Of a stretch of 39,960 bases of DNA, positions 17,083-25,482 are shown one piece after another. The first letter of the stretch is position 1. Each line of letters starts with the position of its first letter. Under the pieces are notes generated by a model. The model had not been told where the DNA came from and made no database searches. It saw nothing but the letters and a program-made list of their open reading frames with translations. The stretch spans positions 1 through 39,960 of the forward strand of contig NZ_JARWPM010000115.1 of the NCBI RefSeq assembly GCF_029869215.1. Direction: 5' to 3'. The DNA is from Nocardia carnea. GTDB taxonomy: Bacteria; Actinomycetota; Actinomycetes; Mycobacteriales; Mycobacteriaceae. A program made the position numbers and the translations under genes.

Positions 17083-17136
17083 TTCATCGCAGCTTCATAC
17101 TTCATCGCAGCTTCATACTTCATCGTGGCTTCATCA
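17083..17136. promoter_or_regulatory. Three 18-bp tandem repeats, likely response-regulator binding array
   Basis: TTCATCGCAGCTTCATAC occurs twice exactly (17083-17100, 17101-17118) and a third time with four changes (17119-17136). Within it GCTTCAT-CGCA-GCTTCAT gives 11-bp spaced direct repeats, the geometry bound by OmpR/PhoB dimers. It lies between the divergent response regulator (start 17019) and the lipoprotein gene (start 17239), so phosphorylated regulator could control both directions. Confidence 0.7.
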
Positions 17137-17238
17137 CCACGGAGTAGATCTGTCCGCACACACCGCACCGCGCGACCGAGCAGGAGGCAGAACAGCGATG
17201 GACACGCCGATCACACTGTGGGCCGGAGGAGCGAGCTG

Positions 17239-18198
17239 ATGACGATACGCACCGCGTTGACCGCCCTGCTCGCCGTTCCGCTGCTGGCCATCACGGCCTG
17301 CGGAAACGACACCGACACCCCCGACTCCACCACCACCGAGCACGGCGGCACCGCCGAGCACGCCGCCGCCACGCAAACCACCGACGCGGACTGGGCACCG
17401 GTCGCCGAGATCCTGGGCCGCAGCGGAAAGTTCGACAAAACCAATACCGTCTACCGGGTCGGGCTGCCGCGCACCGATCTGTCGGTGCAGGTCCGCGACG
17501 TCACCATCAACCCGGGCCTGTCGCTGGGCGGGTACGCCGCGTTCACCAAATACGGCGACCAGGCCATGCTGATGGGCGACCTGGTGGTCACCGAGGCCGA
17601 ACTGCCCGCCGTCACCGACGCGCTGCAGGCCGGTGGCCTGGCCCAGACCGCGGTGCACAAACACCTGCCCCAGCACGAGCCGCCGATCTGGTGGACCCAC
17701 ATCCACGGCATGGGCGACCCCGCCAAACTCGCGCAGACCATCAAAGCCGCGCTGGACAAGACCGGTATCCGCCCACCCACGCCGGCATCGGGTGAGCAGC
17801 CGCCCCTGGACCTCGACACCGCCGGCATCGACACCGCGCTCGGCCGCAAGGGCACCAGCGAGGGCGGGGTATACAAATACGGCATCGCGCGCGCGGAAAC
17901 CGTCACCGACGGCACCCACACCCTGCCCGCGGCCCTGGGGTTGACCACCGCGATCAACTTCCAGCCCGTCGGCGGCGGCCGCGCGGCGATCAACGGCGAC
18001 TTCGCGATGATCGAATCCGAGATCCAGCCGGTCGTCCAAGCGTTGCGTAGCGCCGGTATCGAGGTCGTCGAGATCCACAACCACGGCCTCGACGACAACC
18101 CCCGATTGTTCTACATGCACTTCTGGGCCGTCGACGACGCCGTGCGCCTGTCCAAGGCACTGCGCACCGCACTCGACGCCACCAACCTGCAGAAATAA
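17239..18198 (+). CDS. LppY/LpqO-like lipoprotein (DUF1259)
   Basis: A 20-residue signal (MTIRTALTALLAVPLLAITA) ends in a lipobox with lipidated Cys21 (ITAC-GN), followed by a Thr/His-rich spacer. Two related halves follow: LGRSGKFDKTNTVYRVGLPR ... HKHLPQHEPPIWWTHIHGMG, and LGRKGTSEGGVYKYGIARAE ... EIHNHGLDDNPRLFYMHFWA. This is the internally duplicated DUF1259 layout of M. tuberculosis LppY/LpqO. Clustered His residues (HKH, HIHG, HNHG) suggest metal binding. CCGGAGGA precedes the ATG. It is the first gene downstream of the operator array and probably a target of the two-component system. Confidence 0.87.
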   Translation: MTIRTALTALLAVPLLAITACGNDTDTPDSTTTEHGGTAEHAAATQTTDADWAPVAEILGRSGKFDKTNTVYRVGLPRTDLSVQVRDVTINPGLSLGGYAAFTKYGDQAMLMGDLVVTEAELPAVTDALQAGGLAQTAVHKHLPQHEPPIWWTHIHGMGDPAKLAQTIKAALDKTGIRPPTPASGEQPPLDLDTAGIDTALGRKGTSEGGVYKYGIARAETVTDGTHTLPAALGLTTAINFQPVGGGRAAINGDFAMIESEIQPVVQALRSAGIEVVEIHNHGLDDNPRLFYMHFWAVDDAVRLSKALRTALDATNLQK

Positions 18199-18220
18199 AC
18201 CCCAGTATCGAGGTAAAACC

Positions 18221-18895
18221 GTGCTCACACGCGCGCGAACCGCGCTCACCCTGCTCGCCACGGTCGGGGTGGTGACCGCCGGGACCGGCTGCTCCGACAC
18301 CGGCCCGGCATCAGAGCCCACCACCGCGGCTGGGCCCACCGCGACCGTCGGCCAGGTCACCACCATCGGCTTCGACGACAACACGACACTGCCAGAGGGC
18401 ACCGACATCGCCACCGGGACCTGGCAGATCCAGGCCCAGGACGGCACACCCACCCCGCCGAACGCGTTGTGCCAGACCGCCACCGCCGAATATCCCGCCC
18501 TCACCCTCGGCCCGGCGAACTACACCGACGCCACGATCAGCGTCCGGTTCCTGCCCATCTCCGGCACCGAGGACCAAGCCGCCGGAATCATCTTCCGCAG
18601 CGTCGACCCCGGCAACTACTACGTGCTGCGCGCCAACGCACTGGAAGGCAACGTCAACTTCTACCAATACACCAACGGCACCCGCTCGATCCTCGCCGAA
18701 GCCAACACCCCCGTCCCGACCGGACAATGGCAGGAACTGCGCGTCGAGATCACCGGCGACACCATGACCGGCTACCTCGACGGCACCCAGATCGTGCACA
18801 CCCGCCACGACCGCCTGCGCAGCGGCCGCATCGGACTGTGGACCAAGGCCGACTCCCACACCTGCTTCGACGACTTCACCGCCACGGCGCGGTAG
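18221..18895 (+). CDS. Lipoprotein with LamG/DUF1080-like beta-sandwich domain
   Basis: Signal peptide MLTRARTALTLLATVGVVTA with lipobox GTGC at Cys24. After a Thr/Ala/Pro-rich linker, residues about 48-224 form a jelly-roll-like domain: TDATISVRFLPISGTEDQAA, GIIFRSVDPGNYYVLRANAL, TGQWQELRVEITGDTMTGYL, GRIGLWTKADSHTCFDDFTA. This resembles concanavalin-like or DUF1080 domains that bind glycans. GTG 18221 follows GAGGTAAAACC and lies 22 bases after the LppY-like stop, so the two are an operon. Confidence 0.75.
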   Translation: MLTRARTALTLLATVGVVTAGTGCSDTGPASEPTTAAGPTATVGQVTTIGFDDNTTLPEGTDIATGTWQIQAQDGTPTPPNALCQTATAEYPALTLGPANYTDATISVRFLPISGTEDQAAGIIFRSVDPGNYYVLRANALEGNVNFYQYTNGTRSILAEANTPVPTGQWQELRVEITGDTMTGYLDGTQIVHTRHDRLRSGRIGLWTKADSHTCFDDFTATAR

Positions 18896-19017
18896 CGCGA
18901 ACACACCCACGCCACCGGTCATGGGCGCCTGCCCCGTCGCCAGACGCCCATGACCGACCCGGCTCGCCGCGAGCGGCAGCCGGTGCATCACGACACATCT
19001 CGAGAAGGGAACCTACG

Positions 19018-19233
19018 ATGCGGCCACGCACGATACCGGACTGGATCGCCTTCGTATTACTGCTGATCGGCGCGTTCGCCTGGGCCGCGTTCGTCACCGA
19101 CGTCAACGTGCTCGACCGGGCCCTGGAACCGATCGCCGACCCCCTCGACGACATCGTGTTCGTGCTCATCGGGCTCGCCGGCCTGTACTGGATCATCCGC
19201 GTGATCACCGGTGAACGCAGCCACCAGCACTGA
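19018..19233 (+). CDS. DUF378-like small membrane protein (71 aa)
   Basis: Two membrane helices (WIAFVLLLIGAFAWAAFVTD and DDIVFVLIGLAGLYWIIRVI) separated by a short acidic loop match the DUF378/YuzA pattern. GAGAAGGGA upstream of the ATG is a good site. It is the last gene of the lipoprotein group, 122 bases downstream, with the Tn3-type transposon beginning shortly after. Function unknown. Confidence 0.78.
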   Translation: MRPRTIPDWIAFVLLLIGAFAWAAFVTDVNVLDRALEPIADPLDDIVFVLIGLAGLYWIIRVITGERSHQH

Positions 19234-19333
19234 ACCACCCACGAATCCTGCTGGATGGGGTCCCGCACCGGGCAGCCGAGACCGGTGTCCGAGCGGCTCA
19301 GCGGGCAGAACGCGCCCCAGGAGCGCCCCCGGG

Positions 19334-22300
19334 TCAGTCGTCCTCGTCGGGGGCGTCCGGATCGCGGAGCGGCCGGTGGCCCTCGCCGAGTTCGGGCAGA
19401 TGGAAGCTGTAATGGCCTTCCAGGCGAATGTGCTTTCGGATGAACGCCGAGAGGCGGGCGGCGTCCTCATCGCGCACCGGATAGTCCTGGGCGCGTAGCT
19501 CGTCCAGTGCCCGGTCCAGGTACACCGAATTCCACAGCACGACACAGTTCAAGATCAGGCCGAGCGCGGAGAGCTGGTCTTCCATGCCGTCGAGGTAGGC
19601 GCGGGTGATCTCGCCCCTGCGGCCGTGAAAGATGGTGCGTCCCAGGTCGTGACGGCCTTCTTGGAGGTTGGCTTGGGCCTTTGCCTCGCGCCGATACGGT
19701 TCGTCGTCGGCCATCCGCAGAATGTGCAGCGTCTTGAAGGTCCGGCCGTAGTGGGCGATGGCCTGTCCCAGGCTGGTGGGGTTGCCGTCGCGGGAGATCA
19801 TGCGGGTGACCTCGTGCGCGGAGACCTCACCGCGGTTCATCGACACCGCCACGCGGCACATGTCCTCCCAGTGGGAACACACTTTCTCGATGTCGATGCG
19901 GCCGCGTGCGGCCTTGTCCAGGGGACCGTAGTCGGCGGCCGGGTCGATGCGCCACAATCGCTGATCAGGCAGGTGCTTGAGCTGCGGCCGATACTTGCGG
20001 CCCAGCAAATGCAGCAGGCCGAAGACGATGTCGGAATACGATCCGGCGTCGGAAATGATGTCGTCGGGTACCTTGCTGCCCTCGGGTTGGCGCAGGATCA
20101 CGTCGATGGCGTTGAGCGAGTCACGCGGGGTACCCGACACGACCATCGCGTTGAGCCCGGCGGCCTGGTCGTTGAGCATGTTCAGCCAGGTACTGCCTCG
20201 TTTCGGTCCAAAATATTTTCGGTTGGGTCGGGCGTGGATGGACCGGACGGGCACGACGAACCGCATCCCGTCCACACTGGCGACGCAGCCGCCGCCCCAC
20301 AGCTGAGCCAACGGCACGTTCGCTTGGGCGTTGACCAGCACCGTGTTCGCCACAGCCATCGTCTCCGCCCGAATATAGTGCTGGTCGACGTGGCGCAGCC
20401 GATCCCGTGTCAACGCGTCCGCGCCGGGTGAAACCACCGGCGCCAGACCGACATTCATCGCCTGCGAGCACAACACCGCCGCGACCGAGACACCGAGGTC
20501 GGCGACGCGGGCACTGGTGCCGGCGACGTGCGTGAAGGATTCACCGAACTCCGGAAGCCACGACATCACCTCCAACACCAGCTCCGGCAGGTCGACCCGC
20601 GGAATCATCGCCGCCGCGCGGCGGCGCAGATCGGTCAGACTGGGTGGATCCGGCACCGCGCTCAACGCCGCCACGTGCAGTTTGCCGTCCTCATCCACGC
20701 TGGCGGGGGTGTCGTCGCCCAGGCGCGCGGCCAGCTCCCGGTATGCGGCATCCACGCTCGCGGCCAGCTCACCGAGCATCGGCCGCGGATTGTCCGGCAG
20801 GCCCAGGGCGTTCATGCCGGTGTCGCGGGCAGTCTCCCACGCCATCCCCGACAGCAGATGCGTGCGCGGGTCACGCCATTTCGAGGAATCCTCGGCGAAA
20901 ATGTTGCGGTAGCGCAGATGCCGATGGAACTGTTCGAGCACACACAGCGTGTACGCGGCCCGATCCACCGTCTCCTCCGGCCGCTCCGCGGGGTACACCA
21001 GTCGCTGCCAGCCGCCGCTCACCAGGTCGTGATCGACACGGCGGGCTTCGAGCCAGCGGGCCGGGAGCCCACGGCTCCGTTGCGGGGAGATCAGCTCGGC
21101 CAGAGTGTGCATAGCCTTGAGGACCGGCCCGGCGTCGCCGGTGGCGCCGAAGTCGATGGTGCGCATCATCGCGGGTAGGAATGAGCGGACCGTGGCGAAT
21201 CGGCCGGCCAGCTCCTCGAGGCGCTGTCCGTCGAACTCCGGATCCGCTTGCGGGACAAGCTCGTCGATCGCGGCCAGCGCCGCGCGTAGCTCGGATTTGG
21301 AGACGGTGCTCTCGATCAGGTCCCACACCAGTTCCAGGGACAGCTGCGGGTCGGCCTCGCTCATCTCCAGCAGTACCCGCACGGCGCGGGCGAGCTTCCC
21401 GGCGTTGCGGGTCACTCGGGGATATCGGCGCAGCTTTTCGTCCTTGGACTGGCGTTCGGCCTTGGCCATCAGGTCGGTGACCATGAGCAGGTCGAACAGT
21501 TCGAGCACGTCGTCGACCGCTTTGGCCCGCAACGTGAACGCTGTCGCCGTCAATAACGCAAGCAACCGTTCCCGCTGTGACTTCAAGCGCCGTAGATGCG
21601 AGGTCTTGCCGGTGATCCCGTGCGCCGCCAGGGCGATCAACCGGCGCGGCGGCACCTCGGTGATATCGACCGACGCCGGGACCACCGCATACAGGTCCCG
21701 CGCCCGTGCCAGCGCGTGCTTCATTCCCGTCGTCGACGGGGTGAACGCGCCCCTGCGCAGGCGTTCCAGCTCAACCACCTTGCGGCGGCCCTCCTCGCGG
21801 GTTTCCAGCAGCCCCAACAGGATTCCCGCTTCCCGGCCGGTGAGCTGGGAGGCCAGATGCGTCCACAGCCGCTGATCAGCGGCCTGCTTGCTCTCGGAGA
21901 CGAGCCGTTCCAGGGTCGTCACGCCCGGAAGCAAGGCACTGCGTTCGCGCAGCCAGCGCACCGCGCCCGCGGTCAGAGCCTTCGGGCCGTCGCCGGTCAT
22001 CCACGCTTGATCAGCGATCCACGCCACCAGCTCGCCCTCGACCTGCGCGAACTCGGTCAGCCCGTCGGTGCGGACGATCTCGTCCTGATGGTCGTAGCGT
22101 GTCTGCTTGCGTTCGGTGTAGGACTTCACGCAGGTCGGGTCGGCGATATCGAGCTGTTCGGCCAGGTAGGTGACCACCTCGGCCGGGACATCGAGCGGAT
22201 CCGGCAAGAACATGCCAAGGTAACGCACAGTCACGAGCTGGAGGGCGAAACCGAGGCGGTTGCTGTCGCGGCGACGCTCGGCGATCAGCTTGCGATCGGC

Positions 22301-22366
22301 ATCGTCGAGGTAAAAGAACCGCTCCAAATCCGTCTGCGACAGCACACCGAACCGGCCGTATTCCAC
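19334..22366 (-). CDS. tnpA: Tn3-family transposase TnpA (1010 aa)
   Basis: The N-terminal DUF4158 region reads LSQTDLERFFYLDDADRKLI, NRLGFALQLVTVRYLGMFLP and VVTYLAEQLDIADP. The C-terminal DDE catalytic half contains LWGGGCVASVDGMRFVVPVR (first Asp), SDIVFGLLHLLGRKYRPQLK, ARGRIDIEKVCSHWEDMCRV and the terminal GRRGEITRAYLDGMEDQLSA, NCVVLWNSVYLDRALDEL. Length is normal and there is no frameshift, so it is probably active. GTG 22366 follows GAGGGG; an in-frame extension to 22402 is less likely. Confidence 0.93.
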   Translation of the reverse strand: MEYGRFGVLSQTDLERFFYLDDADRKLIAERRRDSNRLGFALQLVTVRYLGMFLPDPLDVPAEVVTYLAEQLDIADPTCVKSYTERKQTRYDHQDEIVRTDGLTEFAQVEGELVAWIADQAWMTGDGPKALTAGAVRWLRERSALLPGVTTLERLVSESKQAADQRLWTHLASQLTGREAGILLGLLETREEGRRKVVELERLRRGAFTPSTTGMKHALARARDLYAVVPASVDITEVPPRRLIALAAHGITGKTSHLRRLKSQRERLLALLTATAFTLRAKAVDDVLELFDLLMVTDLMAKAERQSKDEKLRRYPRVTRNAGKLARAVRVLLEMSEADPQLSLELVWDLIESTVSKSELRAALAAIDELVPQADPEFDGQRLEELAGRFATVRSFLPAMMRTIDFGATGDAGPVLKAMHTLAELISPQRSRGLPARWLEARRVDHDLVSGGWQRLVYPAERPEETVDRAAYTLCVLEQFHRHLRYRNIFAEDSSKWRDPRTHLLSGMAWETARDTGMNALGLPDNPRPMLGELAASVDAAYRELAARLGDDTPASVDEDGKLHVAALSAVPDPPSLTDLRRRAAAMIPRVDLPELVLEVMSWLPEFGESFTHVAGTSARVADLGVSVAAVLCSQAMNVGLAPVVSPGADALTRDRLRHVDQHYIRAETMAVANTVLVNAQANVPLAQLWGGGCVASVDGMRFVVPVRSIHARPNRKYFGPKRGSTWLNMLNDQAAGLNAMVVSGTPRDSLNAIDVILRQPEGSKVPDDIISDAGSYSDIVFGLLHLLGRKYRPQLKHLPDQRLWRIDPAADYGPLDKAARGRIDIEKVCSHWEDMCRVAVSMNRGEVSAHEVTRMISRDGNPTSLGQAIAHYGRTFKTLHILRMADDEPYRREAKAQANLQEGRHDLGRTIFHGRRGEITRAYLDGMEDQLSALGLILNCVVLWNSVYLDRALDELRAQDYPVRDEDAARLSAFIRKHIRLEGHYSFHLPELGEGHRPLRDPDAPDEDD

Positions 22367-22445
22367 GGCCCCCTCATCACGCACAGCCGCACATGAAACC
22401 ACCAGCGGCGCAACCGCGCTCGCTGTTCGACCGAATCAACCAGAA

Positions 22446-22808
22446 TCAGAACAAGATCTCGGCCGAATCTTCCACATCAGGTATCGGCCCAGCCACGAAA
22501 TCGGCGAACCATGAGCCCACGTCGACCGGGTCCGATTCCGGCGGCAACCCGGTCTCACGCCACACCCCGTACGGATCGGCTAGCCCGCGGCAATACCAGC
22601 CGGTGCTCGCGTCCCACAGCAGCACGCTCAGCCGCGCCGCCGGCACCGCGCCCTCACGCACCGCGAGCGTGAACCAGCCCGAACTGCCCCGCACCGGATC
22701 CGGCGGGTACAGGACCGGATCCAGATCCGCGGCGGGCAATCCCAGAGCCTCGCCGATCAGCACCTGAGCCTCGGCGACCAGGACCGCCGCATTCACCGCC
22801 TCCAGCAT
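22446..22808 (-). CDS. Unknown transposon passenger protein (about 120 aa)
   Basis: The frame reads MLEAVNAAVLVAEAQVLIGE, ALGLPAADLDPVLYPPDPVR, GWFTLAVREGAVPAARLSVL and LWDASTGWYCRGLADPYGVW, ending PDVEDSAEILF. It looks like a small soluble acidic alpha/beta protein and I do not recognise a family. ATG 22808 is used; upstream in-frame GTG and TTG codons up to 22853 would reach into the inverted repeat. It lies between the transposon end and tnpA on the same strand, so it is carried by the element. Confidence 0.5.
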   Translation of the reverse strand: MLEAVNAAVLVAEAQVLIGEALGLPAADLDPVLYPPDPVRGSSGWFTLAVREGAVPAARLSVLLWDASTGWYCRGLADPYGVWRETGLPPESDPVDVGSWFADFVAGPIPDVEDSAEILF

Positions 22809-22852
22809 TCCCGCATGATCCCACCGACCACTGACACGCACCGACCAGGGCA

Positions 22853-22890
22853 AACATCGCTAAGCGCGACTTTTCTCGTCACTGGACCCC
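22853..22890 (-). repeat. Right terminal inverted repeat of the Tn3-family element
   Basis: Read inward on the minus strand it begins GGGGTCCAGTGACGAGAAAA and continues GTCGCGCTTAGCG, matching the Tn3 38-bp style (GGGG tip, A-rich middle, CGCTTAGC-like inner part). The tip lies inside the last codons of mntH, which takes its stop from the repeat. Confidence 0.7.
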
Positions 22891-24138
22891 ACATGCCGTG
22901 ACCGTGAGGTAGATCAGGGCCACGTTGAGTGCGGAGATGACGGCCGCCACCAGCCAGGCTGCTGCGGCAGTGAGCCGGTGGTTCGCATCCTCGCCCATCA
23001 GAGATCTGTCACTGGTGAAGCGCACCAGCGGAATGAGAGCGAACGGGATGCCGAAAGACAAAACCACCTGCGAGATGATCAGTGCGCGGGTCGGATCGAT
23101 TCCGGCGGCAAGAACGGCGAGGGCGGGAATCAGCGTGACCAGCCGGCGAACCAGCAACGCTATCCGGCGGTGCAGCAGCCCCTGCATGATCATGGCGCCC
23201 GCGTAGGCGCCGACCGAGGTCGACGCGAGTCCCGAGGCAAGAAGGCCGACCGCGAGCAGTAATCCCGCCGCCGGCCCCAGCGCATCGCGCACTGCTGCGT
23301 GCGCAGTCTCCAGCGAGTCGACTTCATCGTTGCCGCGCAACGTACTGGCGGCCATCAGCAGCATCGCCAGATTGACCGCACCGGCCAATAACATCGCCGC
23401 CCCGACATCGAGGCGCGTGATCCTGAGCAATCGGGCGCGCCCGGGGCCGGCCTCCGGGTGGCCGTGGCGGTCCCGCGCCAGACCGGAATGCAGATACACC
23501 GCGTGCGGCATCACCGTGGCCCCGATCATGGCCGCGGCGAGTAGCACGCTCTCTGCCCCGTCGAAGCGCGGCACCAGGCCGCCGACGGTCTCGGAGATCG
23601 ACGGTGGTGACATGACTGCGCTGGCGAGAAAGCCCACGGCGATTACGGCGAGCAGTCCGATGACCACCCGCTCGAACGGTCGCTGGCCGCGCCGGTTCTG
23701 AACCGCGAGCAGCCCCATCGACACGATGCCTGTGATCACCCCGCCCACGAGGAGGGGCAGATCGAACAACAGCTTCAAAGCGATCGCCCCGCCCACCACT
23801 TCGGCGAGATCGGTTGCCATCGCTACGGTTTCGGCTTGAGCCCAGTACGCAAGCCGTACCGGAGTACGCGCCCGCTCCCGCACCATCTCCGGAAGCGTGC
23901 GCCCTGTGACCAGCCCCAACTTCGCGGAAAGGAATTGCACCAGCCCGGCCATCACATTCGCTGCCACGATCACCCACACCAGCAGGTAGCCGAACTGCGC
24001 GCCTGCGCTGATATTGGACGCAACGTTGCCGGGATCGACATACGCGATCGCCGCGACGAACGCCGGTCCGAGAAGTGCTGCTGTCGAACGGGCTCGGATC
24101 AGCGGCGATCGCCGCGACGCGAGACGGGTCGTGCTCAT
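22879..24138 (-). CDS. mntH: NRAMP-family Mn(II)/H+ importer MntH, 3' end rewritten by transposon
   Basis: The 419-residue, about 11-helix protein has the NRAMP signatures: metal-site motif YVDPGNVASNISAGAQ in helix 1, and MIGATVMPHAVYLHSGLARD in helix 6 with its Met-Pro-His. It imports Mn(II) and related divalent ions using the proton gradient. The final residues ACGVQ and the TGA are encoded by the Tn3 inverted repeat, so a few native C-terminal residues may be lost without touching the core. A TATAAT box 7 bases upstream of the ATG implies a leaderless transcript. Confidence 0.92.
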   Translation of the reverse strand: MSTTRLASRRSPLIRARSTAALLGPAFVAAIAYVDPGNVASNISAGAQFGYLLVWVIVAANVMAGLVQFLSAKLGLVTGRTLPEMVRERARTPVRLAYWAQAETVAMATDLAEVVGGAIALKLLFDLPLLVGGVITGIVSMGLLAVQNRRGQRPFERVVIGLLAVIAVGFLASAVMSPPSISETVGGLVPRFDGAESVLLAAAMIGATVMPHAVYLHSGLARDRHGHPEAGPGRARLLRITRLDVGAAMLLAGAVNLAMLLMAASTLRGNDEVDSLETAHAAVRDALGPAAGLLLAVGLLASGLASTSVGAYAGAMIMQGLLHRRIALLVRRLVTLIPALAVLAAGIDPTRALIISQVVLSFGIPFALIPLVRFTSDRSLMGEDANHRLTAAAAWLVAAVISALNVALIYLTVTACGVQ

Positions 24139-24145
24139 CCCGCAA

Positions 24146-24176
24146 ATTATACGGTGACCCGAACTTTCTTATTCAA
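24146..24176 (-). promoter_or_regulatory. mntH promoter, leaderless
   Basis: A perfect TATAAT on the minus strand (24146-24151) is followed by TTGCGGG and then the ATG at 24138, so transcription should begin at or next to the start codon. TTGAAT at 24171-24176 is a -35 candidate at 19-bp spacing. No clear MntR dyad was seen. Confidence 0.6.
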
Positions 24177-24200
24177 GTATCCGAAAGTATTGCGAAAGCG

Positions 24201-25239
24201 GTGCTCCTGAGGCTGGTGGCCAGCTCACTGCGCAGCACCCCGGCATGGCTATTCACTGCGGTCAGAGCAGGTGATCTGGGGTCAGGTGTACTCGACGCGC
24301 TCGGTGATCGGGTGCGCTTCGGTGCCGAGGTGGTCGGAATCGCCCGTCGCGGCCGCGACCGCGTTGTCGATGCCGGTCGCGACAACGAACCGCTGACCGT
24401 GCATGTGCGCACCCGGGACGGGCGGGAAGAACGGGTCACCGCCCGCGCCGTCATCGACGCCTCCGGCACCTGGTCCACACCCAATCCGCTCGGCGGCGAC
24501 GGCCTGGCCGCGATCGGCGAACACGCAGCGGCAGAACGAATCTCCTACCGCGTACCCGATCTCGCCGACCCCGCGACCGCCTCCCGCTACGCGGGCAAGC
24601 ACGTCGCGGTCGCCGGCAGCGGCCATTCCGCCCTCGCCGCGCTGGTCGCCCTCGCCGCGCTCGCCGACGAACACCCCGACACCCGAATCTCCTGGCTGCT
24701 GCGCCGCGGCGATATCGGCTCGGGCTTCGGCGGCGGACAGGCCGACCAGCTCCCCGCCCGCGGAGCGCTCGGCCTGCGCGCGCAGCAAGCCATCGAGGCC
24801 GGACAAATTCGCGTGGTCACCGGCTTCCGCACCGAATCGGTCGCCCGCGCCGACGACGACCGGCTGTCGCTGACGCCTGCGCACGGCGACCCCGTGCTGG
24901 ACATCGACGAAGTAGTCGTGCTGACCGGGTTCCGCCCGGACCTGTCATGGCTCTCGGCGGTCCGGCTCGGCCTGGAGGCGACCCTGCAGGCGCCGACCGA
25001 GCTGGCGCCGCTGATCGATCCGAACGTCCACTCGTGCGGCACCGTCTACCCGCACGGCGCCAAAGAACTCTCCCCCCGAGCCGGGAGTGTTCCTGGCCGG
25101 GATGAAGAGCTACGGGCGCGCCCCGACGTTCCTCGCGATGACCGGCTATGAACAGGTCCGCTCTGTGGCTGCCGCGCTGGCCGGTGACCGCGAAGCCGCC
25201 GAACGCGTCGAACTGGTGCTGCCCGAAACCGGGGTATGC
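24201..25239 (+). pseudogene. NAD(P)/FAD-dependent flavoprotein, N-truncated and frameshifted
   Basis: The remaining frame reads LGSGVLDALGDRVRFGAEVV, VTARAVIDASGTWSTPNPLG, the second Rossmann motif AGKHVAVAGSGHSALAALVA, then VVVLTGFRPDLSWLSAVRLG and HSCGTVYPHGAKEL. Near 25066-25080, at a run of C, the homology continues in another frame as GVFLAGMKSYGRAPTFLAMT, GYEQVRSVAAALAGDREAAE, VELVLPETGVC. The first FAD-binding GxGxxG is absent because the 5' end abuts the mntH promoter region. The family resembles flavin monooxygenase-like proteins found in actinobacterial arsenic loci; that link is inference. Confidence 0.8.
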
Positions 25240-25482
25240 AGGGAAAGGCCCGGCGGCGTGCGTGGACGAAGCGCCCGCCGCAACAGGTGCGCTACCGCCA
25301 CGGATTTGCCGTCCATTTCCTGTGCGGGTTCGGGATGCGGAGGCGTGACGCTTCGACGGCCGCGTGAATCCGGGCATTTAGGATCGCGGCTGCGACCGTG
25401 CTGCGCGCAATCCAATTTGTTCGTCCTGGCGGCGGTTGTCGATATCGGCGGCGCGTGGCTGGTCTGTCAGTGTCCCCTGGAG

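Larger units (their letters stand above)
19256..22890. mobile_element. Tn3-family transposon; right end clear, left end uncertain
   Basis: An intact tnpA (minus) and one passenger gene lie left of a Tn3-type inverted repeat ending GGGGTCC at 22890. At the tnpA 3' side, GGGGTCCCGCACCGGG at 19256 matches the right repeat only over the first 7 bases and sporadically after, so the left boundary is tentative. No resolvase gene or res site is recognisable inside. No 5-bp target duplication is seen (acatg on the right, tggat on the left), which suggests a rearranged or eroded left end. Confidence 0.65.

Noticed and set aside
19256..19293. Left Tn3 inverted repeat
   Set aside because: Only GGGGTCC and scattered bases match the right repeat and the flanking pentamers differ, so it is kept only as a tentative boundary.
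24171..24180. ATTCAAGTAT near mntH as a copy of the dab-region repeat (ATTCAAGATAC)
   Set aside because: Only the first 7 bases match and there is no second arm; probably coincidence within the -35 region.
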